Shown here: positions 34,829-41,881 of the stretch, piece after piece | Layout of the letters: every line of letters starts with the position of its first letter | How positions within the stretch are numbered: position 1 is the first letter of the stretch | From: a bacterium | GTDB lineage: Bacteria > T1Sed10-126 | Direction: 5' to 3' | NCBI GenBank assembly: GCA_003554945.1 | Contig: PWHN01000099.1 | Coordinates: 33,613 to 97,612 of the forward strand | Length of the DNA stretch: 64,000 nucleotides | Position numbers and translations under genes: made by a program | The notes under the pieces: generated by a model | What the model was told of the DNA's origin: nothing | The model's input: the letters and a program-made list of their open reading frames with translations, nothing else | The model's database searches: none

Positions 34829-35736
34829 ACCAGATCAAACAGCCGGCGACATTTTTTGATTGCGCGGAGGAGCTTCTCAAAATCTTCCTCTTTTGACCAG
34901 CGAAAAGAAAAATCGAGGTAATCTCCTTCAAAATTTTGTGGCGGTTTTACATTTATTCGCCCGTCAAGATCCAGCTCCTCCAATTTTTTAGAAAAATTTT
35001 CTCGGTAGTTGGTAAGTTCTGGGTAAGCTCTTTTGTTAATTCCATTAAGCAGCTTTTCAGTCTGTTTTTTTAGGTCATCTTTTGATTCTAAACAGCTGCG
35101 AGCAAGACCGATAATTTCAGGTAATTCGTCTCTGGGCAGCCGCCGCACGGCTGTGCTTAACTGCCTTGCTTCCTGCACTGTCAGCCGCAGTCGCTGTTCG
35201 GCCAGTGCTTGTGTTAGAAGCGTAAACAGCTCTTCAGGAAGGTCATTCAGCTGATAGAAGAGGTTGATGCTGATCTGCTCGTCCTGCAGCTGTTTTTGCA
35301 GCTCTGAGGGCAATTGTGGGAAAGCGAGGTATGTCTCAATCCACTGCTCAGCAGGGGGGATTTGCAGTGATTGACTGGCCAGTTGTTTCAGTTGGCTTGT
35401 TGTAGATTTTTTTTTATTTTTTAAAAAATTGAGCACATATCCCTTTTCCAGGGCACTAATTCGGTCGACTTGTTGCCACAGTTCGAGTGTCAACTCAATA
35501 TGGGAAGGTTGAGTCTCTTCAACCAGCAGCAGCGGCCCTCTGTTTTCGCTCGTTTGGGCGAATTTTCGCGGCTGCCAGAGGACTTTCAATTCAGACCCTT
35601 CATCGACCACCCAGGTGGGAAGCAGTTTTTGCTGTTCAGCTCTTTTTTCATCTGATAATTTTTCTTGTCTGGCGTAATCCAGCAGAGGGCTGGTTTTAAG
35701 CTGGCCGTTCGCTTGGGAAATGGCGGTAATTTTCAT
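34825..35736 (-). CDS. Hypothetical protein upstream of splB
   Basis: I do not recognise this 303-residue protein. The first 100 residues are mixed. The middle (about 115-225) is helical with a weak helix-turn-helix feel (QRLRLTVQEARQLSTAVRRL). The C-terminus ends with a basic/acidic segment (FSFRWSKEEDFEKLLRAI). The middle resembles the helical part of ParB-like proteins only loosely. Its stop overlaps the splB-like start, so the two are coupled, and it may be a partner of the repair enzyme. Confidence 0.65.
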   Translation of the reverse strand: MKITAISQANGQLKTSPLLDYARQEKLSDEKRAEQQKLLPTWVVDEGSELKVLWQPRKFAQTSENRGPLLLVEETQPSHIELTLELWQQVDRISALEKGYVLNFLKNKKKSTTSQLKQLASQSLQIPPAEQWIETYLAFPQLPSELQKQLQDEQISINLFYQLNDLPEELFTLLTQALAEQRLRLTVQEARQLSTAVRRLPRDELPEIIGLARSCLESKDDLKKQTEKLLNGINKRAYPELTNYRENFSKKLEELDLDGRINVKPPQNFEGDYLDFSFRWSKEEDFEKLLRAIKKCRRLFDLV

Positions 35737-35755
35737 TCGGGTTTCAGATTAGAAG

Positions 35756-36139
35756 TCAAGAAGAGACCCCGGGAGAAAATTCAGGGGCCCTGAGTGCCTC
35801 TTCCAGGTCGAGAACGTCATCAAAATCCTCAATGCTGTCCTCGTCTTGTTTGGTCATCAGTCCGGCATCAATGAGCAGGTAGACAATTTCGCCGAGATCG
35901 CTGGTTGAAAATACGCCCCATTCCTGGAAAACAGTGTGAGCCAAATCGCCAAACTCCTGGCGGGCGTAAGCGACCAGCATCTCGGTAAATTCCTGGCCGC
36001 TTAAATGACGTCGTTGGCCCAGTTCGACAAAAGACCACTGGATCCCGTTGAGGACGAACAGAAGTGCCTCGCGGGGATAACGCTTGTCACGTTGAGAGAG
36101 CTCTGTCATTTTTTGTAATATGTCTCCATTGTTACTCAT
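35756..36139 (-). CDS. Minf_1886-family conserved protein
   Basis: The 127-residue protein has the pattern of this small family: YPREALLFVLNGIQWSFVELGQRRHLSGQEFTEMLVAYARQEFGDLAHTVFQEWGV, then DLGEIVYLLIDAGLMTK. Its function is unknown. It is soluble and acidic at the C-terminus. It sits 21 bases downstream of NAD kinase in the same direction. Confidence 0.8.
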   Translation of the reverse strand: MSNNGDILQKMTELSQRDKRYPREALLFVLNGIQWSFVELGQRRHLSGQEFTEMLVAYARQEFGDLAHTVFQEWGVFSTSDLGEIVYLLIDAGLMTKQDEDSIEDFDDVLDLEEALRAPEFSPGVSS

Positions 36140-36160
36140 CTTATCATCATACTCCTCTGT

Positions 36161-37009
36161 TTACGTTCTTCCGCTCCATTGGAGTTTTGAGGCCAGAAGC
36201 TCATAAAAACTGAGCTCTGGTGGAACTATGAGCGAGGTCGTGCAGTCAGCTTTCCTAACCCGGGCAATGTCACCATTGCTCAGGTTAGTTATTTTTTTTT
36301 GGCCATCGGCAATCAGGTGACACCTGTCGTCGGTCAGTAACTCCAGTTCTATCTCACTGTCCGGCGGCAGTATTAACGGCCGGTTGGTCAATGTGTGCGG
36401 GCAGATGGGGTTCAGGATAAGAGAATCCATCTCCGGGTGAACAATCGGTCCGTTGGCCGCTAGATTATAAGCGGTGGAACCGGTCGGTGTACTGATTAAT
36501 ATACCGTCGCAGACAAAACGAGTTACCAAATCGTCATTCACCCGCGCCTCTATTTCAACCACTCTACCATGCTTTTCGCGGCTTAATACCATGTCGTTCA
36601 AAGCCAGCATTTCACTTCCGTTATCGCTGGTTTGACCGCGCAACATTGAACGTTCGCTAACTTTGTATTTATTGTTTATTATTCGAGGCAACGCCGTTTC
36701 CAGACCCTCCAGGGTTGTCTCCGTTAAAAACCCTAACTGACCGGAATTTATTCCTAAAATTGGCGTCCCTGCCTCGGCCAACTGGGCCGCTATTCTCAGG
36801 ATTGAGCCGTCGCCACCAAACACAATCACTACTTCACAGGTTTTTCCAATCTCTTCAACACTTAATTTTTCCAGCTCTGCCCCTGTTTTCTCAGGCGCCT
36901 CCTCCTCAACGTAAACTTCGCAGTCCTTCTCTACCAGCCAGTTAATCGCTTGCTCGACCCGGTCATAAACTTCAATTTTTTTAGGATTGAGCACAATACC
37001 TATTTTCAT
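36161..37009 (-). CDS. nadK: NAD kinase
   Basis: The 282-residue enzyme makes NADP from NAD and ATP (or polyphosphate). Diagnostic parts are VVIFGGDGSILRIA (GGDGS with the catalytic Asp), GINSGQLGFLTE, STPTGSTAYNLAANGPIVHP and ICPHTLTNRPLILP. Length is normal. It begins a short minus-strand operon with the Minf_1886, unknown and SplB-like genes. The 760-base spacer upstream holds the structured element and the DnaA boxes. Confidence 0.97.
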   Translation of the reverse strand: MKIGIVLNPKKIEVYDRVEQAINWLVEKDCEVYVEEEAPEKTGAELEKLSVEEIGKTCEVVIVFGGDGSILRIAAQLAEAGTPILGINSGQLGFLTETTLEGLETALPRIINNKYKVSERSMLRGQTSDNGSEMLALNDMVLSREKHGRVVEIEARVNDDLVTRFVCDGILISTPTGSTAYNLAANGPIVHPEMDSLILNPICPHTLTNRPLILPPDSEIELELLTDDRCHLIADGQKKITNLSNGDIARVRKADCTTSLIVPPELSFYELLASKLQWSGRT

Positions 37010-37224
37010 TTATGAACTTACCTTTCTCGGTTTGTATCCCGCTGAGGCTCTCTTGCTCAAATATTATATCAAACCAGCCGTAAAAGCCCAGACAGTAAAC
37101 TTTCAAAACCTTTTTTCTAACTAAAGCTTTGTGTTTTGCAAGCAAGATAGTCTATATCTTTCTCTATGCGTTTATTTTTGGTCAAGTAGAGATTGGACCC
37201 TAATTTGTAAAAAAAGAAGCAGTA

Positions 37225-37362
37225 GTTCTGAGGACCGATGTGTTTCTGACGGATTTATAACGACCTCAGACCCCAGGATGGGGTTGTTTTGAGGTCTTTA
37301 TACCTCGGAAGTGGCCTGGAGGGCCACGAGAATGATGTCAGAAATATATCGGTCCTCAGAAC
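37225..37362 (+). ncRNA. 138-nt structured element, copy 1 (possible small RNA or MITE)
   Basis: A 15-bp outer stem (37225-37239 with 37348-37362) encloses an 8-bp stem (37243-37250 with 37337-37344). Inside are two hairpins. Hairpin A (37262-37296) ends in ACCCC-AGGAT-GGGGT, and hairpin B (37304-37330) ends in GTGGCC-TGGAG-GGCCAC. On the plus strand both apical loops show GGA. A second copy at 39910-40047 has the same length and about 6 differences. The homology extends about 100 bases upstream of both. No protein is encoded. Confidence 0.65.
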
Positions 37363-37397
37363 GGGGAAACTGCAAAACTTGAGTTTCTAAACAAGCC

Positions 37398-37482
37398 TGT
37401 GGATAAACTGTGAATAAGACGGCGGTCACTTGTGAGTTGGTCTGTGGATAAAACCTATATTTTGTTGATAAACTGTGGATAA
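37398..37482. promoter_or_regulatory. Cluster of DnaA boxes
   Basis: TGTGGATAA, the reverse complement of the DnaA box TTATCCACA, occurs perfectly at 37398-37406, 37443-37451 and 37474-37482. One-mismatch copies are at 37409-37417 (TGTGAATAA) and 37463-37471 (TGTTGATAA). Two pairs are spaced 11 bases apart, about one helical turn. All boxes are in the same orientation. The following 280 bases (to 37768) are AT-rich with no gene or other feature I can name. Confidence 0.7.
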
Positions 37483-37768
37483 ATTGTAAACAACTGCTCT
37501 GTTTTCGGATTCGCTAATTATTTTCGGTTTTGATAATCGAAAAATTGTCATTATCAGGATGTAATTCACTTAAAGCTTTTTATAGCTATTAACATGTAAA
37601 AAGCGCTTATGCGGGATTTAGGTGTTTTGATATAGGAAAACATTTAGTAATTACTGCGAAACGAGGGATCAATTTTAGTCGGAGTTTAAAGGGCCACCGG
37701 CGGGGCGGGCGGATTTTGGGGAGAGGTTCTTTGAGTGAGTTCAGAAAAAAAGGAGGGGCAGTTAACTA

Positions 37769-38188
37769 TCAGGTTATTTTTTCTCCGGTGGTGGACATGG
37801 AAAGTTTTGCATGAATTACCCCTTTCGTGCTTCGCAGTCTGTTGCTAACTTCTTTTAATTTATCAGCCGGGCCGCTAACTGCTAAAACTTCAAGACAGTT
37901 GTGGGCGTCCAGATGAATATGTGTGCTGGAGATTATTTCATCCGTGTAATCGTGTTGTATACTGGTAAGTTGTGACAATAATTCGCGTGTGTGATGGTTG
38001 TAAACTAAGGATATTGTGCCAACACAGCGTTCGTTCCCCTCTTTCCATTCGGAGTGAACCAGGGCCTCGCGAATCAGGTCGCGGATTGCCTCGGAACGGC
38101 TGGAGTAGTTTTGGCTTTCAATTAATTTATCAAATTCATTCAAGAGTTGTTCGGACAGGGAAACGCCAAATCTTTTCGTTTCTCCCAT
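37769..38188 (-). CDS. nikR: Nickel-responsive regulator NikR
   Basis: This is a 139-residue ribbon-helix-helix repressor (TKRFGVSLSEQLLNEFDKLI, SRSEAIRDLIREAL) with a C-terminal ACT-like nickel-sensing domain. The ligands are in STHIHLDAHNCLEV (His, His, Cys), with another His in YNHHTREL. The ATG at 38188 is fixed by AGGAGGT 7 bases upstream; the longer reading from 38206 is not needed. NikR represses nickel uptake when Ni is ample. It lies 14 bases after hypE, linking nickel supply to hydrogenase assembly. Confidence 0.95.
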   Translation of the reverse strand: MGETKRFGVSLSEQLLNEFDKLIESQNYSSRSEAIRDLIREALVHSEWKEGNERCVGTISLVYNHHTRELLSQLTSIQHDYTDEIISSTHIHLDAHNCLEVLAVSGPADKLKEVSNRLRSTKGVIHAKLSMSTTGEKIT

Positions 38189-38202
38189 TTTTTGACCTCC
38201 TA

Positions 38203-39231
38203 TCAACAGATACGGGGTAGTTGTTCTCCGCTTTTAACTTCCAGCACTCTGTCAACACCAAAGGCGCTGCGGGCGCTGACCAGGTTTTTGTTATCTGCTG
38301 TAACTTCGCCAATTGTGGTTGCATCCTGCGTGACTTCCAATTGAGATAAAACTTTGATAGTTTTATCTTCCTCATCGGGCGGTACGACGACTACCATGCG
38401 ACCCTCACAGGCTGAGTAAAAGGGGTCCAGGCCTAAAATTTCACAGACGGCGGCCACCTCTTTCTTGACGGGGACAGCTTCCCGGTCAATACTTATTCCG
38501 ATTTTTTTGTTGAGCAGCTCGTTTAAGTTAGTGGCCAGTCCTCCGCGTGTCAAATCTCTCATACAGCGCGGCTCTATTCCGGCTTTTATAAGCGCCTCAA
38601 CTGCCGGCCAGAGCGGCGCACAGTCACTTTTTATCTCGCTTTCAAATTCCAGACCTTCACGACGCGACAGCACGGCCATGCCGTGACTTCCGACGTCTCC
38701 GCTCAATACTATTTTATCGCCTGCTTTAATTGCCGCGGGTCCGGAATTTTCTTTTAACAGCACCTCCCCTACTCCAGCCGTGTTAATGTAGATGCCGTCC
38801 GCTTTGCCACGTTCGACTACTTTTGTGTCCCCGGTGACTATTTTTGTCCCGGCAACCTCTGCTGCGTGTTGCATCGACTCTATAATTTTTTTAAACTTTT
38901 CAAGGGAAAAACCTTCCTCGATTATCAGACCAGCGCTTAGCAGGCGGGGGCGGGCTCCACACATTGCCAGGTCATTTACGGTTCCCCAGACGGCCAGCTT
39001 ACCGATGTCTCCGCCCGGAAAAAATAGTGGTGTGACGACAAAGGAATCCGTGGTAAAAGCCAGCCGTTTATTTTCGGTTTCAAAGACTGCCCCGTCGTGC
39101 CTCTGCCGGAGATGTTCGTTGTCAAAATTTGGAAAAATCAATCCCTCCAGCAGTTGGTGGGTAAGCTTCCCGCCGCCGCCGTGGGAAAGCTGGACTTCAT
39201 CATACTTTTCAACAGAACTTACCGATGACAT
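38203..39231 (-). CDS. hypE: Hydrogenase maturation factor HypE
   Basis: This 342-residue member of the PurM/SelD-like fold opens with VQLSHGGGGKLTHQLLEGLI. It ends with the diagnostic PRIC tail, whose C-terminal Cys is carbamoylated and dehydrated to carry the cyano ligand for the NiFe site. Other features are FTTDSFVVTPLFFPGGDIGKLAV and MRDLTRGGLAT. HypF, HypC, HypD, HypA and HypB are not in the window. The client is presumably the hydrogenase at 57-60 kb. Confidence 0.96.
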   Translation of the reverse strand: MSSVSSVEKYDEVQLSHGGGGKLTHQLLEGLIFPNFDNEHLRQRHDGAVFETENKRLAFTTDSFVVTPLFFPGGDIGKLAVWGTVNDLAMCGARPRLLSAGLIIEEGFSLEKFKKIIESMQHAAEVAGTKIVTGDTKVVERGKADGIYINTAGVGEVLLKENSGPAAIKAGDKIVLSGDVGSHGMAVLSRREGLEFESEIKSDCAPLWPAVEALIKAGIEPRCMRDLTRGGLATNLNELLNKKIGISIDREAVPVKKEVAAVCEILGLDPFYSACEGRMVVVVPPDEEDKTIKVLSQLEVTQDATTIGEVTADNKNLVSARSAFGVDRVLEVKSGEQLPRIC

Positions 39232-39244
39232 TCCGGATCACCGA

Positions 39245-39380
39245 GCACTCAATCGAGAGCGCAGGCTACAAGTAACGTCAAACATAGCCGTCACCCCGAT
39301 GAAAATGGATAGTTGTTTTTTAGCCTGGTTAAACGGCATCTTTTGAATTTGCCTCGGAGTTTTCAGGATCGATTGAGTGC
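39245..39380. repeat. 12-bp inverted repeat flanking the hypE-ridA spacer
   Basis: GCACTCAATCGA at 39245-39256 and its exact complement at 39369-39380 bracket about 110 bases between hypE and ridA. A related CATTCAATCGAA string occurs at 63932-63943. No gene is supported in the spacer. Confidence 0.5.
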
Positions 39381-39416
39381 ATCGGGTAGTTTCGGAATCA
39401 ATGGTCTCAGTTTTTT

Positions 39417-39797
39417 TCATTTCGTCGCTATTGCCTCGATTTCCAGATTGACTCCCCTGGGTAGGGCTTTAACCTCAACTACTGAGCGAGCCGGCAGTGA
39501 TTTGGCAAAATAATCGCTGTATATTTCGTTCAACTCATCGTAAAGCGAAAGGTCGGTCAGATATACAGTTGTCTTTACAATACTTTCTCGCGAGCCTCCC
39601 CCCGCTTCCACCACGGCCAGCAGATTTTCAAGTACCTGCCGGGCCTCTTCTCGAAAACTTCCCGTCACTAACTCTCCGCTGTCTGGATGCAGGGCGATCT
39701 GGCCGGAAGTGAAGATCAGCTCTCCTACCTGCTGCCCCTGGCTGTAGGCACCCACGGCAGCCGGTGCCTCATCGTTCTGAATTTCTTCTTTCCTCAT
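39417..39797 (-). CDS. ridA: RidA/YjgF-family enamine deaminase
   Basis: The 126-residue protein starts at the ATG with GAGGAGGT 8 bases upstream (39797). RidA hydrolyses reactive imine/enamine intermediates of PLP enzymes. Family features are PAAVGAYSQGQQVGELIFTSGQIALHP, the VVKTTVYLTDLSLYDELNEIYSDYF region, and PARSVVEVKALPRGVNLEIEAIA with the conserved Arg. A longer reading (from 39815) adds six residues without a ribosome site. The upstream spacer holds copy 2 of the structured element. Confidence 0.95.
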   Translation of the reverse strand: MRKEEIQNDEAPAAVGAYSQGQQVGELIFTSGQIALHPDSGELVTGSFREEARQVLENLLAVVEAGGGSRESIVKTTVYLTDLSLYDELNEIYSDYFAKSLPARSVVEVKALPRGVNLEIEAIATK

Positions 39798-39909
39798 TAA
39801 AAATAACCTCCTCAAAATTAACTTATTACTAAAGTTTTGTGTCTTGTAAGCAGGACACGTTTATTTTTATTCAAATTATGATCGAATCCTACTTTGTAAA
39901 AAAACGGCG

Positions 39910-40047
39910 GTTCTGAGGACCGATCTGTTTCTGACGGATTTATAACGACCACAAACCCCAGGATGGGGTTGTTTTGAGGTCTTTATACCTCGGAAGTGAC
40001 CTGGACGGCCACGAGAATGATGTCAGAAATATATCGGTCCTCAGAAC
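39910..40047 (+). ncRNA. 138-nt structured element, copy 2
   Basis: Same length and order as copy 1 (37225-37362). The outer 15-bp stem (39910-39924 with 40033-40047) is identical. Hairpin loops AGGAT and TGGAC keep GGA. About six substitutions occur, two of which weaken hairpin stems (GACCACA for GACCTCA, GTGACC for GTGGCC). Upstream homology with copy 1 includes ACTAAAG-TTTGTGT and TTTGTAAAAAAA. It lies between recQ and ridA, both on the minus strand. The rest of the spacer to 40219 shows only a REP fragment (CCCGGAATCCATCTTGAAT). Confidence 0.65.
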
Positions 40048-40219
40048 GATAGAATCGCAAAAATATTTTTTACAAAATTTTTTTAGAACACAACAGATTA
40101 TCATTAAAACCGTTGGTTGTCATTCCCTCTTTGATTTCATCCCTATATTTTCCTCTTCACGCAGGGAGACCGACCCGGAATCCATCTTGAATTTTTACTA
40201 ACCAGATTCCCTGTTCAAC

Positions 40220-41860
40220 TCAGAACGGCGGATAATCGTAGGAATTAATTTTATCGTCGGTTTGTTCAAAACTGTCTGAAGTTGTCTCATTTATGTTTAA
40301 TTCTGCAGGCTGCTCACTGCAACTGTTCTCTTGTTGTTTCGCATTACCTTGATAGTCATCGCAGGCGTCACAGCAGGGGCTTGTCTCAATTTCTTCCTCT
40401 TCGCCGAAGTAATCAAGTATGTATCGCCGCCGGCAATCGACCCCGCTCGATGCGTAATCAATCATTTGATGCAGCCGTTTAAATTTTCCCTTCCGTCTTT
40501 TTTCAACTGCACCCATCTGAGCTTCTAACTGGTCGTATTTCTCTTTTTTTATCTTCAGGTAACGAACATCTTTTTTATAACCCAGATCTTCCAGCCAGTC
40601 GGCTTCGACTAACAGTCTTATGCCCGTTCTGACCTTAATATCGTTTAGCTTCCCGTCGACAAGTTTTCCTGATTTCAGGTGGGCGGTGCGACCAACCGGA
40701 AGCGGATTATCCTTATCGCCTGGCGGTGAGCGGCGTATTTTATCGTAAAGTTCATATACCTCGCTTGTCTCGGGGGCATCGTTATTAATGAAGTAACGCT
40801 GCAGCTTGCGGTCTTCCAGGTGAAACAGCAGTACACAGCGGGCCGGCAGACCGTCACGGCCCGCTCTCCCCGCCTCCTGGTAATAAGACTCAATACTGCC
40901 CGGAAAACGGAAATGAATTATCAGTCGAATGTCCGGCTTATCTATTCCCATTCCAAAAGCGTTGGTAGCCACCATTACCTGCACCTCGTCAGCCAGGAAT
41001 TTTCTTTGCATAGTTTTGCGCCGCTTGCGACCCATCCCGCCGTGATAACAGGCGGCTTTTAAACCCGTAGTTATTTCTACGTGCTCGCTCAGTTTTTCCG
41101 CTTCATCTCGCGTCCCGGTATAGATGATAACGCTCCCCTTACCTATTTTTTTTAACAACTTATCAATTTCTTTGTCTTTATCCTCCGGCGCCGAACAGCG
41201 GCGCACATCGAGATAAAGGTTGGGACGGTTAAAACCGTGTACTTTTATTTTCATCTGCGGTAGAGAGAGCTGCCGGCGAATGTCCTGTTGAACGTCCGGT
41301 GTTGCTGTCGCAGTAGTGGCCAGGACTACCGGGTTACCAATTCGCTGTCGCGTCTCTGGTATCCGACGAAAAGCGGGCCGAAAGTCATAGCCCCACTTTG
41401 AAATACAGTGGGCTTCGTCAATGGCAAGCAGTTCCACCTCAATGTCCTTTAAAGCCTCCTGGAAACGCTGGCTTTCCAGCCGTTCCGGCGCCACGTAAAC
41501 AAGATCGTATTTGTTTTGCCGGATTCCCTCGAGCCGAGTCAGTTGTTCTTTAAACTCAAAACTGCTGTTGATTGCCGCCGCTGATATTCCTTCAGCCGTT
41601 AGTTTGTCCACCTGGTCCTTCATCAGCGAAATAAGTGGCGAAATAACCAGGGTGACGCCGGGGTTGATTAAGGAAGGCAGTTGATAACAGAGAGATTTTC
41701 CCCCGCCGGTCGGCATGACCAGCAGCGTATGTTTGTCGTCAAGAATGTTTTGAATAGTTGCCCGTTGCCCCTGATGGAAAGAATTAAAGCCGAATTTTTC
41801 CTTCAGTATTTGTTCTATCCGCGGACGCGACCAGAGCGCCCGGTTTTCTTTATCAGCCAT
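40220..41860 (-). CDS. recQ: RecQ-family DNA helicase
   Basis: The 546-residue SF2 helicase has motif 0/I (FGFNSFHQGQRATIQNIL, MPTGGGKSLCYQLP), motif II (LLAIDEAHCISKWGYDFRP), motif III (VLATTATAT) and motif VI (YYQEAGRAGRDGLPA). The zinc-binding RecQ-C-terminal region (CRRRYILDYFGEEE, CCDACDDY) follows. There is no clear HRDC domain, so it is a shorter form. The tail is polar and low-complexity. It lies 21 bases downstream of the PLD/ATPase gene, suggesting an operon of DNA-processing enzymes. Confidence 0.93.
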   Translation of the reverse strand: MADKENRALWSRPRIEQILKEKFGFNSFHQGQRATIQNILDDKHTLLVMPTGGGKSLCYQLPSLINPGVTLVISPLISLMKDQVDKLTAEGISAAAINSSFEFKEQLTRLEGIRQNKYDLVYVAPERLESQRFQEALKDIEVELLAIDEAHCISKWGYDFRPAFRRIPETRQRIGNPVVLATTATATPDVQQDIRRQLSLPQMKIKVHGFNRPNLYLDVRRCSAPEDKDKEIDKLLKKIGKGSVIIYTGTRDEAEKLSEHVEITTGLKAACYHGGMGRKRRKTMQRKFLADEVQVMVATNAFGMGIDKPDIRLIIHFRFPGSIESYYQEAGRAGRDGLPARCVLLFHLEDRKLQRYFINNDAPETSEVYELYDKIRRSPPGDKDNPLPVGRTAHLKSGKLVDGKLNDIKVRTGIRLLVEADWLEDLGYKKDVRYLKIKKEKYDQLEAQMGAVEKRRKGKFKRLHQMIDYASSGVDCRRRYILDYFGEEEEIETSPCCDACDDYQGNAKQQENSCSEQPAELNINETTSDSFEQTDDKINSYDYPPF

Positions 41861-41881
41861 TTAGCGGCTCAGTAACTCCTT

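Noticed and set aside
37398-37768. Chromosomal origin (oriC)
   Set aside because: DnaA boxes and AT-rich DNA are present, but dnaA, dnaN, rpmH and divergent gene orientation are absent; kept as a DnaA-box cluster only.
39238-39420. A 60-residue minus-strand frame overlapping the ridA stop by ATGA
   Set aside because: Composition is not protein-like, it spans the inverted repeat, and no homologous pattern is recognised.
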